Positions 1 through 5,807 are shown, counted from the stretch's first letter. The stretch: 5,807 nt of DNA from Gemmatimonas phototrophica (GCA_945876015.1 CAMCNM010000138.1:1-5807), one strand, 5' to 3'. Numbers and translations: made by a program. The notes: generated by a model from the letters alone, not told the origin.

Positions 1-256
1 GATCGTGAAGGAAAAGGTCTCTTTTCCCCGGGAGTCGCTGGCGGAAGCCTACCGCGCTCTGGCTGATGGATTGGCCCCCGAGGAGACCGACACGAGCGAC
101 GGGCTCCGCCTCGCGTGGCCGAAGAAGCGCGCCTGGCTGCACGTCCGTCCCTCCGGGACCGAGCCGGTGGTGAGGCTCATCGCGGAGGCCCCGGGCTCGG
201 CCGAAGCGAAGGCGCTTGTACGTGCCGCGGCGGAGCGGCTCGAAGGGATCGCTTGA
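1..256 (+). CDS. glmM: Phosphoglucosamine mutase, C-terminal part (5' end outside the window)
   Basis: Only the last 84 or so residues are present; the reading frame is open at the left edge, so the GTG at position 5 is an internal Val codon and not a start. The visible part is domain IV of the alpha-D-phosphohexomutase family. It carries the phosphate-binding loop RPSGTEP, about 36 residues before the stop, followed by VRLIAEA, which is typical of GlmM and close relatives. GlmM is known to convert glucosamine-6-phosphate to glucosamine-1-phosphate in the cytoplasm through a phosphoserine intermediate; that active serine lies upstream and cannot be seen. The name glmM rests on the next gene being glmS, which makes its substrate. 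A phosphomannomutase/phosphoglucomutase of the same family is the main alternative. The TGA stop is at 254-256, 78 bp before glmS. Confidence 0.8.
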   Translation, partial: IVKEKVSFPRESLAEAYRALADGLAPEETDTSDGLRLAWPKKRAWLHVRPSGTEPVVRLIAEAPGSAEAKALVRAAAERLEGIA

Positions 257-264
257 GGGTAGAG

Positions 265-281
265 GGCGTAATGGTTACGCC
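265..281. repeat. Perfect 7-bp inverted repeat just after the glmM stop
   Basis: GGCGTAA (265-271) and TTACGCC (275-281) are perfect reverse complements around a 3-nt loop TGG, beginning 9 nt after the glmM stop codon. In RNA this would form a short stable hairpin. No T-tract follows (the next bases are GGGCACGACT), so it is not a classical intrinsic terminator. It could be a 3' RNA-stabilising or processing hairpin, a dyad operator, or chance. No family of element is recognised. Confidence 0.5.
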
Positions 282-315
282 GGGCACGACTTCCGCGCCC
301 TGACCGGGACCGATC

Positions 316-334
316 AGCTGAGGCGAACAGCTCA
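316..334 (+). promoter_or_regulatory. Possible glmS ribosome-binding site in a small hairpin loop
   Basis: The only purine-rich Shine-Dalgarno-like match before glmS is GAGG at 320-323, about 11 nt before the ATG at 335, which is a rather long spacing. It overlaps an inverted repeat, AGCTG (316-320) pairing with CAGCT (328-332), so most of the GAGG would lie in the 7-nt loop. This may affect glmS translation, but a five-bp stem is weak evidence. No -10/-35 pair could be supported in 257-334, and no glmS ribozyme-like or riboswitch-like sequence was recognised in this 78-bp gap. Confidence 0.3.
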
Positions 335-2176
335 ATGTGCGGAATCGTCGGGTACGTGGGACCTCAGGAAGCCGCGCCCATCCTGCTGGAAGGGCTCCGG
401 CGACTCGAATACCGCGGGTACGATTCGGCGGGCGTGGCGATCCTCAACGGCGATGTCCTCACCACGGTCAAGCGCAGCGGCAAGATCGCCGAGCTCGCTG
501 AGGGTCTCGAGCAGGAGCGCCCGAAGGGCACCTGCGGCATCGCTCATACGCGGTGGGCCACGCACGGCGCGCCGAATCAGGTGAACGCCCATCCGCACCT
601 GAGCATGGACGAGGACATCGCGCTCGTCCACAACGGCATCATCGAGAACGCTCGCGCGCTCAAGATGAAGCTCACCGGGCTGGGCTTCAAGTTCCGCTCC
701 GAGACCGATACCGAGACCGTCGTCCATCTGATCGACCACGCGTTCAAGCTTGGCGCCAAGACGCTCGAGGACGCGGTCTCCACCGCGCTGCTCGAGGTGG
801 AAGGCGCCTACGGCATCGCGGTGATCTCGTTACGCGATCCGGACAAGATCGTGGTGGCGCGGAACGGCAGCCCGCTCCTGCTCGGGATCGGCAAGGACGG
901 CGAGTATCTGGTCGGCTCCGACGCGGCCGCGGTGGTCGCGCACACGCGCGACGTCGTCTACCTGGACGACGGCGACTACGCGGTGCTGGAGCGGGGCGGG
1001 TACCGGACCTACCACCTCGAGCGCGGCGCTGTCTCGCGCGCCGTGCACGAGATCACTTGGGATCTGAGCGCGATCGAGAAGAGCGGCTTCGAGCATTTCA
1101 TGCTCAAGGAAATCTTCGAGCAGCCCAACAGCCTGCGCGACGTGATGCGTGGCCGCTTGCTCGAGGAGGAAGGCAACGCTCGTCTCGGGGGGATCACCCT
1201 GAAGGACGATGACCTGCTCAAGGTCAAGCGCGTGCTGATCACCGCGTGCGGCACCAGCTGGCACGCGGGGCTGATCGGTGAATACATGCTCGAGGAGCTG
1301 GCGCGCGTTCCGGTCGAGGTGGAGTACGCGTCCGAGCTGCGCTACCGGAATCCGGTGATCGAGGAGAACACGCTCCTGATCACGATCAGCCAGTCGGGGG
1401 AGACCGCGGACACGCTGGCTGCGCTACGCGAGCTCAAGTCGCATGGTATGCTCTCGATGGGCATCGTCAACGCCGTCGGCTCGTCGATCGCGCGCGAGAC
1501 CGACTTCGGCGTGTACACGCACGCGGGACCCGAGATCGGCGTCGCCTCGACCAAGGCGTTCACCAGCCAGATCGTCTCGCTCGCGCTGTTCGCGCTCTAC
1601 CTGGGGCGCCGGCGGGACACCATGTCACTCGCGGACGGACGTGAGATGGTGCACGCCCTCCGCCAGCTGCCCGAGCATGTCGAGCACATCCTCGAGATGA
1701 ACGACGTGTTCCGCGAGCTCGCCCAGGAGTACAAGGACTCGAAGAACTTCCTCTATCTGGGGCGCGGCTATCAGTTCCCGGTCGCGCTCGAGGGGGCGCT
1801 CAAGCTCAAGGAAGTGAGCTATATCCACGCGGAGGGCTATCCCGCCGCCGAGATGAAGCACGGTCCGATCGCGCTGATCGACGAGCACATGCCGGTGGTC
1901 GTGCTCGCCCCGCAGGATCCGGTCTACGGCAAGGTCGTCTCGACCGTCGAAGAGGTGAAGGCGAGGAACGGCCGCATCATCGGAGTCGTGAGCGGGTCGG
2001 GCGCGGAGCTGATCGCCAAGGTGGATCACCTGATCAAGGTTCCGCAGACGCTGCCCTGGCTCCAGCCGGTGCTCACCACGGTTCCGCTCCAGCTGCTCGC
2101 GTATCACCTCGCGGTGCTGCGTGGTTGCGACGTGGATCAGCCCCGCAACCTGGCGAAGAGCGTCACGGTCGAGTGA
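335..2176 (+). CDS. glmS: Glutamine--fructose-6-phosphate aminotransferase (isomerizing), GlmS
   Basis: Makes glucosamine-6-phosphate and glutamate from fructose-6-phosphate and glutamine, the first committed step to UDP-GlcNAc. The 613-residue length is normal for the family (E. coli about 609) and the protein is complete. The start is fixed because the N-terminal nucleophile Cys2 must follow Met (MCGIVGYVG). The glutaminase domain (about 1-240) shows EYRGYDSAG, HTRWATHG (71-78), HNGIIEN (99-105) and TDTE. A linker with KSGFEHFMLKEIFEQP (249-264) leads to two SIS sugar-isomerase domains. These contain CGTS (305-308), SQSGETADT (352-360) and STKAFT (405-410). By alignment with E. coli the isomerase catalytic residues are Lys490, Glu493, His509 and Lys608, the last in the C-terminal DQPRNLAKSVTVE. 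All expected residues are present. It is cytoplasmic, acts directly before GlmM, and is followed 13 bp later by dtd. Confidence 0.98.
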   Translation: MCGIVGYVGPQEAAPILLEGLRRLEYRGYDSAGVAILNGDVLTTVKRSGKIAELAEGLEQERPKGTCGIAHTRWATHGAPNQVNAHPHLSMDEDIALVHNGIIENARALKMKLTGLGFKFRSETDTETVVHLIDHAFKLGAKTLEDAVSTALLEVEGAYGIAVISLRDPDKIVVARNGSPLLLGIGKDGEYLVGSDAAAVVAHTRDVVYLDDGDYAVLERGGYRTYHLERGAVSRAVHEITWDLSAIEKSGFEHFMLKEIFEQPNSLRDVMRGRLLEEEGNARLGGITLKDDDLLKVKRVLITACGTSWHAGLIGEYMLEELARVPVEVEYASELRYRNPVIEENTLLITISQSGETADTLAALRELKSHGMLSMGIVNAVGSSIARETDFGVYTHAGPEIGVASTKAFTSQIVSLALFALYLGRRRDTMSLADGREMVHALRQLPEHVEHILEMNDVFRELAQEYKDSKNFLYLGRGYQFPVALEGALKLKEVSYIHAEGYPAAEMKHGPIALIDEHMPVVVLAPQDPVYGKVVSTVEEVKARNGRIIGVVSGSGAELIAKVDHLIKVPQTLPWLQPVLTTVPLQLLAYHLAVLRGCDVDQPRNLAKSVTVE

Positions 2177-2189
2177 CCGGGGCGGCGTA

Positions 2190-2630
2190 GTGCGGGTCGT
2201 GCTCCAGCGGGTGTCGCGGGGCCGCGTCACGATCGAGGGCAGGACCGCCGGAGCGATCGAGCGCGGGCTCGTCCTCCTGGTCGGGTTCGCGCCAACGGAC
2301 ACAGAGGAGGCCGTCGCCTGGATGGCCGAGAAGGTGCTCAGGCTGCGCATCTTTGCGGACGACGAGGGAAAGATGAATCGCTCCCTCGAAGAGGTCGCGG
2401 GCGGGGTGCTGGTCGTGAGCCAGTTCACCCTCTACGGCGACGCGCGGAAGGGCAGGCGCCCGAGCTTCGTGGACGCGGCACCTCCGGCGGTAGCGATCCC
2501 TCTCTACGAGCGTTTCGTCGCGCTGCTGCGCGAGCGCGCCCCGGGCGCGGTTGAAACGGGCGAGTTCGGCGCGATGATGGACGTGGAGTTTGTGAACGAC
2601 GGCCCCGTCACGCTGATCCTCGAGCGATGA
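2190..2630 (+). CDS. dtd: D-aminoacyl-tRNA deacylase (DTD)
   Basis: Hydrolyses D-amino acids, and glycine mischarged on tRNAAla, from tRNA, protecting translation from wrong-handed residues. It works as a cytoplasmic homodimer. I chose the GTG at 2190 as start. It gives a 146-residue protein (family usually about 145) beginning with the standard xRVVLQRVSRGRVT, and it lies after a G-rich stretch CGGGGCGG (2178-2185). An ATG at 2121 in the same frame would overlap glmS by 56 bp and add residues unlike the family. The two signature motifs are present at the usual positions: SQFTL (77-81), which shapes the active site, and the cross-subunit NDGPVT (Gly138-Pro139-Val140-Thr141), the Gly-cisPro motif that rejects L-amino acids. 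The ATGA overlap with maf suggests translational coupling. Confidence 0.95.
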   Translation: MRVVLQRVSRGRVTIEGRTAGAIERGLVLLVGFAPTDTEEAVAWMAEKVLRLRIFADDEGKMNRSLEEVAGGVLVVSQFTLYGDARKGRRPSFVDAAPPAVAIPLYERFVALLRERAPGAVETGEFGAMMDVEFVNDGPVTLILER

Positions 2631-3229
2631 CCCCTCCGGCGATCGTCCTCGCGTCGGCCTCGCCGCGCCGCACGTCCTTGATGGACATGCTCGGTCTCGC
2701 GCACGAGGTCCTCCATCCGAACGTGGACGAGACCCTGCTCGGCGACGAATCCCCCGCGGCGCACGTGGAGCGGCTCGCGCGAGCGAAGGCGGCGGCGGGG
2801 GCGAGCCAGCGGCCCGACGCCATCGTGATCGGCGCCGACACGGTGGTCGTGCTCGACGGCGACGTGCTGGGCAAGCCCGCCCGCCGGCAGGACGCGGTCT
2901 CGACGCTGCTCCGCCTCGCCGGGAGGGACCACGTCGTGTTCTCGGGGCTCGCCATAGCTGCACCAATGGGCGAGGTGTATAGCGGCGTGTCCACCACGCG
3001 CGTCTGGTTCCGCGCGTTCGACGATGCCGTCGCGCGCCGGTACGTCTCGACCGGCGAGCCGCTCGACAAGGCGGGCTCGTACGGCATCCAGGGGCTGGGC
3101 GCCGCCCTGATCGAGCGCATCGAGGGGGACTACTTCACGGTGGTGGGCTTTCCCATCCCCGAGCTGATGCGCCTGCTCGAGCGCGCGGGCTGGCGCTATG
3201 TGTTCGGCGCGCTCGAGCGGACCTGCTAG
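2627..3229 (+). CDS. maf: Maf-family nucleoside triphosphate pyrophosphatase (probable dTTP/UTP type)
   Basis: A Maf/Ham1-fold house-cleaning enzyme that hydrolyses nucleoside triphosphates to monophosphates plus pyrophosphate. It was historically named for septum inhibition on overexpression in Bacillus. The 200-residue protein is full length. Motifs in order are the N-terminal substrate loop SASPRR (10-15), GADTVV with metal-binding/catalytic Asp71 (69-74), GKP (82-84), and the long signature GEPLDKAGSYGIQG (143-156) with Asp147 and Lys148, then GDYFTVVGFPIPEL. The IQGLG segment, including Gln155, resembles E. coli YhdE and B. subtilis Maf, which prefer dTTP/UTP, more than the m7GTP-specific YceF group. 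The substrate call is therefore inference. The ATG overlaps the dtd stop (ATGA at 2627-2630), with only a weak GAG in front, suggesting coupled translation. glpK starts 9 bp after its TAG. Confidence 0.94.
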   Translation: MTPPAIVLASASPRRTSLMDMLGLAHEVLHPNVDETLLGDESPAAHVERLARAKAAAGASQRPDAIVIGADTVVVLDGDVLGKPARRQDAVSTLLRLAGRDHVVFSGLAIAAPMGEVYSGVSTTRVWFRAFDDAVARRYVSTGEPLDKAGSYGIQGLGAALIERIEGDYFTVVGFPIPELMRLLERAGWRYVFGALERTC

Positions 3230-3238
3230 GTTCACGAC

Positions 3239-4780
3239 ATGGGCACTCCAGCGGTCCTGGCCATCGAACAGGGGACCACCGGCTCCACCTGTCTCGTGAT
3301 TGGCGAGGACGGGCGCGTTCTCGGCCGCGCCTACTCCGAATTCACCCAGTACTTTCCGAAGCCCGGCTGGGTCGAGCACGACGCCGACGAGATCTGGAGC
3401 GTCACCTCCCGGGTCGCGCGCGAGGCGCTGAACGCTGCCTCGACCGCCTCCGGCGGCACCCGCGCCGACGTGCGGGGGATCGGCATCACGAACCAGCGCG
3501 AGACGATCGTCGTCTGGGACCGCGCGACGGGCCGCCCCGTGCATCGCGCGATCGTCTGGCAGGACCGGCGCACCGCGGGGATCTGCCGCGAGCTCAAGGA
3601 AGCCGGCCACGAGAAGAGCGTGCGGGCCAAGACCGGCCTCGTGCTCGATCCGTACTTCTCCGGCACCAAGCTCACCTGGCTGCTGCGCGAGAACCCCGAG
3701 CTCCGCGCGCGCGCCGAAGCGGGCGAGCTGGCCGCCGGGACGATCGACACGTGGCTCATCCACAAGCTCACCGGTGGCGCGGTCCACGCCACCGATCCCA
3801 CCAACGCGTCGCGCACGCTGCTCTACGCGCTGGAGTCGGGCGGCTGGGATCAGGGGCTCTGCGATCTCCTGGAGGTGCCGCGCGCGCTGCTACCCGAGGT
3901 GCGGCGCAGCTCCGGGGACTTCGGCGTTTCGGTGGGCGACGCGATCGGGATCGAGGTGCCGGTGGCTGGCGTCGCGGGCGATCAGCAGGCGGCGCTCTAC
4001 GGGCAGGGATGCTGGAAGGCCGGTCTCGCAAAGAACACCTACGGGACGGGTGCCTTCCTCCTCCTGCATACGGGCTCCGAGGCGGTGGCGAGCGAGCACG
4101 GGCTCCTTACGACCGCGGCGTGCGACGAGACGGGCGGCCCCGCGTTCGCGCTCGAGGGCTCGGTCTTCATCGCCGGCGCGGCGATCCAATGGCTGCGCGA
4201 TGGGCTGCGCGTGCTCGACGCCGCGCCGGAGTCCGAGGCGATGGCGCGCACAGTGGAAGGGACCGACGGCGTCTACTTCGTTCCGGCGTTCGTGGGGCTG
4301 GGAGCACCGCACTGGGAGGCCGAGGCGCGCGGCACGATCGTCGGTCTCACCCGCGGGACGAGCCGCGCGCACCTGGTGCGCGCCGCGCTCGAGGCCATGG
4401 CGTACGGCACCGCCGAGGTGCTGCACGCCCAGGAGCGCGATTCGGGCGTCGCCGCGACGGAGCTGCGCGTCGATGGCGGCGCGAGCACGAACGACTTCCT
4501 CATGGAGTTCCAGGCGGGGCTGCTCGGGATTCCGGTTCGGCGCCCCTCGATGGTCGAGACCACCGCGCTGGGCGCGGCGGGCCTCGCCGGGCTGGCGACC
4601 AGGGTGTGGCGGAGCCCGTCCGACTTCCGGGCCGGCATCGAGTCGACCGTGTTCGAGCCCCGGATGGAAGCGACGGAGCGCCGCCGGCTTACGGCGGGCT
4701 GGTCGCGCGCGGTGCGCGCCGCGAAGAGCTGGGCGGCGGACCACGACGCCGACCGCGACCGGGATGCGGCCGTCATGTGA
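3239..4780 (+). CDS. glpK: Glycerol kinase
   Basis: Phosphorylates glycerol with ATP to sn-glycerol-3-phosphate, for phospholipid synthesis or glycerol breakdown; cytoplasmic, FGGY family. The 513-residue protein matches E. coli GlpK closely along its length. It shows FTQYFPKPGWVEHD (35-48), ITNQRET (83-89, with the glycerol-binding Arg-Glu), IVWQDRRT (105-112), DPYFSGTK (137-144), DTWLI, TNASRT, the catalytic-base motif GDQQAALYGQ (Asp248), KNTYGTG (265-271), IQWLRD, PAFVGLGAPHW, LTRGT and the ATP-site motif DGGAS (412-416). One oddity is the first phosphate motif, AIEQGTTGST (8-17), which has Glu10 where the family has Asp (DQGTT in E. coli). The region matching the E. coli EIIAGlc site reads PRMEATERRR and is only partly conserved. 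The ATG lies 9 bp after maf with a weak AGG (3228-3230), so it probably shares the operon. No glpF or glpD is present. Confidence 0.96.
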   Translation: MGTPAVLAIEQGTTGSTCLVIGEDGRVLGRAYSEFTQYFPKPGWVEHDADEIWSVTSRVAREALNAASTASGGTRADVRGIGITNQRETIVVWDRATGRPVHRAIVWQDRRTAGICRELKEAGHEKSVRAKTGLVLDPYFSGTKLTWLLRENPELRARAEAGELAAGTIDTWLIHKLTGGAVHATDPTNASRTLLYALESGGWDQGLCDLLEVPRALLPEVRRSSGDFGVSVGDAIGIEVPVAGVAGDQQAALYGQGCWKAGLAKNTYGTGAFLLLHTGSEAVASEHGLLTTAACDETGGPAFALEGSVFIAGAAIQWLRDGLRVLDAAPESEAMARTVEGTDGVYFVPAFVGLGAPHWEAEARGTIVGLTRGTSRAHLVRAALEAMAYGTAEVLHAQERDSGVAATELRVDGGASTNDFLMEFQAGLLGIPVRRPSMVETTALGAAGLAGLATRVWRSPSDFRAGIESTVFEPRMEATERRRLTAGWSRAVRAAKSWAADHDADRDRDAAVM

Positions 4781-4961
4781 GAGTGTCCTTTCCGCGTGAC
4801 GGTGACTGTGTTCCGCGAGGTCGAGCATGAGGCGGCCGTCGGCGAGAGTGCTGGTGCCAGGCTGCTTGTTGGCAGAGCTCCGCCGAAAGCTACCTGCAGA
4901 TGTGGGAGGCGGCCGCAGCCCGCGCGCGCTCGATCGGCGAGGAACGCCAGCATCCCGCGAA
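4781..4961. other. Intergenic gap between convergent genes, no gene or terminator recognised
   Basis: This 181-bp gap separates the glpK stop from the stop of the - strand oxoamine synthase remnant. I looked for stem-loops followed by T-runs on either strand and found none. The best dyad is a weak TGCCA/TGGCA pair (4855-4859 and 4870-4874) with no T-tract. A frame open on the + strand from 4831 has no start codon before 4900 and resembles nothing I recognise. An imperfect direct repeat, GCGGCCGTC plus GAGAGTG, occurs at 4766-4785 (crossing the glpK end) and again at 4832-4850. Confidence 0.6.
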
Positions 4962-5665
4962 TCAGCCCTGTGGCCCGATGCCTTCCCGCTCGTCGCCCGG
5001 TGAGAGAGCGTGGTGCTGCCGGTCGCCGATCGCGGCGAGCACCGCGTCGATCTGCCCTTCGGTGTGCGTCGTGCTGATGAAGAAGCGGAGGCGTGCGGCG
5101 CGCTCTTCGACCGCCGGGTGAATGATCGGCTGGACGTTGAAGCCGCGCGCGAAGAGTTGCTGCGAGAGTCTCGTGGCGTTCAATGAGCTGCCGATCATGG
5201 CTGGTACGATTGCGTGGCCGCCGGAGGTGCCGGTTGCGACGCCCTGCTCCCGGGCTCGTGCGAGAAAATATCCGGCCCTCTGGCGCAAGCGGGCGACGCG
5301 CTGGGGTTCGTCGAGCATGATTCCGATCGCAGCGAGCGACGCCGCAGCCATGGCTGGCGTCATGCCGACGCTGTACACGAAACCCGGCGCGGCATACTTC
5401 AGGTGTTCGATCAAAGCGCTCTCGCCCGCGATGAACCCGCCGCAACCGGCCAGGGCTTTGCTGAACGTGCCCATCCAGATATCGACCGCATTCCCAGGCA
5501 AGCCGAAGTGTTCGCGGATGCCGCGTCCGGTTTGGCTGAGGACACCGAGGGAATGTGCTTCATCGACCATCAGGAACCACTTGAAGCGCAGCTTGATGTC
5601 GATGAAGTGCGGCAGGTGCGGGATGTCGCCATCCATGCTGTAGAGCCCTTCGATGACGACAGAAG
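4962..5665 (-). pseudogene. Alpha-oxoamine synthase (BioF/KBL/ALAS-like), 5'-truncated by an IS element
   Basis: About 233 C-terminal residues of a PLP-dependent fold-type I enzyme. The family condenses an amino acid with an acyl-CoA or acyl-ACP, with loss of CO2. The fragment starts at SVVIEGLYSMDGD, then has LMVDEAHSLGV (Asp for the PLP pyridine nitrogen, codon 5562-5564), GTFSKALAGCGG (Schiff-base Lys, codon 5457-5459) and SVGMTPAMAAA. It ends with GGHAIVP, NVQPIIHPAVEE, ARLRFF and THTEGQI. The tail after AVLAAIG is unlike family conservation. Compared with about 385-400 residues for BioF/KBL, about 165-175 N-terminal residues are missing. Homology stops exactly where IS3-like sequence begins, so interruption is the simplest cause. 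The C-terminal pattern resembles oxoamine synthases found in lipid or polyketide clusters more than KBL or ALAS, but the substrate is unknown. The first ATG left (5634-5636) lies inside the conserved core, so it is not a real start. G+C looks slightly lower than in glpK. Confidence 0.85.
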
Positions 5666-5714
5666 TGGTCCCGGTTTTCTGAACAGGTAGGATAAGTGGA
5701 CAGGCGGGCTCCCC

Positions 5715-5731
5715 GGGCGAGATGTTCGCCC
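5715..5731. repeat. Inverted repeat in the IS leader, upstream of the orfA ribosome-binding site
   Basis: GGGCGA (5715-5720) and TCGCCC (5726-5731) form a perfect 6-bp stem with a 5-nt loop GATGT. It lies 6 nt before the AAGGAG of orfA. Some IS elements carry leader hairpins that limit transposase expression from outside transcripts. Such a role here is inference from position only. Confidence 0.45.
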
Positions 5732-5737
5732 ACAGCC

Positions 5738-5743
5738 AAGGAG
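5738..5743 (+). promoter_or_regulatory. Strong Shine-Dalgarno for IS orfA
   Basis: AAGGAG lies 6 nt before the ATG at 5750. It is a near-perfect match to the anti-Shine-Dalgarno and the clearest ribosome-binding site in the window. It decides the start of the short transposase frame that follows. Confidence 0.8.
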
Positions 5744-5749
5744 CTCTAA

Positions 5750-5807
5750 ATGTCGAAACGTCCGCGTCGCAACCATGCCCCGGCCTTCAAGGCCAAGGTC
5801 GCTCGCG
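5750..5807 (+). CDS. IS3-family transposase OrfA, N-terminal fragment (runs off the window)
   Basis: Only 19 codons are present, reading MSKRPRRNHAPAFKAKVAR, and the frame is open at the right edge. The basic start followed by N-H-x-P-A-F-K-A-K-V-A is characteristic of the first helix of the helix-turn-helix in many IS3-family OrfA proteins, which bind the terminal inverted repeats. In such elements OrfB, with the DDE integrase domain, follows and is made by programmed -1 frameshifting; neither can be seen here. A strong AAGGAG 6 nt upstream supports this ATG. The family call comes from memory of the N-terminal pattern. A related helix-turn-helix transposase of another family cannot be fully excluded from so short a piece. 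Confidence 0.75.
   Translation, partial: MSKRPRRNHAPAFKAKVAR

Larger units (their letters stand above)
5666..5807 (+). mobile_element. Left end of an IS3-family insertion sequence (truncated by the window edge)
   Basis: The evidence is the sharp loss of oxoamine synthase homology at about 5664 together with an OrfA-like start at 5750. The probable terminal inverted repeat begins at 5666 with TGGTCCCGGTTTTCTGAACA. It has the TG terminus usual for IS3 elements and a G-T-rich body ending in an ACA motif. An alternative left tip is the TGAACAGG at 5680; a related TGGACAGG recurs at 5697-5704. The right end and the target-site duplication lie outside the window, so the tip cannot be fixed. The element inserted with orfA pointing away from the remaining part of the host gene. 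Confidence 0.65.

Noticed and set aside
265..281. Intrinsic terminator after glmM
   Set aside because: The hairpin is good but no T-tract follows, and glmS continues on the same strand.
253..281. Sigma-70 type promoter starting with TTGAGG at 253-258
   Set aside because: No acceptable -10 hexamer lies at 16-18 bp spacing; the match is too weak to call.
257..334. glmS ribozyme or riboswitch
   Set aside because: The gap is only 78 bp and I see no recognisable glmS ribozyme core. That element is known mainly from Gram-positive bacteria.
2504..3787. - strand open frame of 427 codons opposite dtd, maf and glpK
   Set aside because: It is the antisense shadow of three well-supported genes, with the composition expected from high-G+C codon bias.
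4862..4875. Possible integron attC-like site (CTGC...GCAG with GTTGGC)
   Set aside because: The arms are only 4 bp, and the paired core sites expected of attC are missing.
4831..5121. + strand open frame giving SYLQMWEAAAARARSIGEERQ, vaguely like a helical phasin-type C-terminus
   Set aside because: It has no start codon until 4900 and no ribosome-binding site, and its second half is antisense to the conserved oxoamine synthase. Long open frames are expected by chance at this G+C.
4273..5445. - strand open frame of 390 codons spanning the end of glpK, the intergenic gap and the oxoamine synthase
   Set aside because: It is low-complexity and Arg/Ala-rich, crosses two real genes on different strands and shows no domain.
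5122..5643. + strand open frame of 173 codons opposite the oxoamine synthase fragment
   Set aside because: The - strand has clear family motifs (DEAHS, FSKALAG), so this is its antisense shadow. The product resembles no known protein.

Overview
The window is high in G+C (60-base lines I counted by hand ran from about 58 to 72%). It carries a compact, one-directional run of housekeeping genes on the + strand, followed by a small convergent region damaged by a mobile element. Protein sequences, gene packing and G+C fit an environmental, probably Gram-negative or candidate-phylum bacterium such as a deltaproteobacterium/Myxococcota, Gemmatimonadota or Eisenbacteria-like lineage. Nothing in the window fixes the taxon, so this is only an impression.

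Layout. Positions 1-256 are the 3' end of a phosphohexomutase, most likely glmM. A 78-bp gap with two small inverted repeats leads to a complete glmS (335-2176). Then come dtd (2190-2630, GTG start), maf (2627-3229, overlapping dtd by ATGA) and glpK (3239-4780). Gaps after glmS are 13 bp, a 4-bp overlap, and 9 bp, so glmS-dtd-maf-glpK, and perhaps glmM, look like one transcription unit. A 181-bp non-coding stretch (4781-4961) follows, with no recognisable terminator. On the - strand, 4962-5665 is the C-terminal part of an alpha-oxoamine synthase (the PLP-dependent BioF/KBL/ALAS family). Its 5' part is cut off by the left end of an IS3-family insertion sequence at about 5666. The first 19 codons of that element's orfA run off the window at 5750-5807.

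How the genes fit together. GlmS makes glucosamine-6-phosphate from fructose-6-phosphate and glutamine, and GlmM isomerises it to glucosamine-1-phosphate. These are consecutive steps toward UDP-GlcNAc for peptidoglycan and lipopolysaccharide. Dtd (D-aminoacyl-tRNA deacylase) and Maf (nucleotide pyrophosphatase) are both quality-control enzymes. GlpK feeds glycerol into glycerol-3-phosphate for phospholipid synthesis or catabolism. The link is general growth and envelope metabolism rather than one pathway.

I did not find a convincing undescribed system. The observations most worth a second look are the IS3-truncated alpha-oxoamine synthase remnant, the Asp-to-Glu change in the first phosphate-binding motif of the glycerol kinase, and the short inverted repeats around the glmM-glmS junction and in the IS leader.
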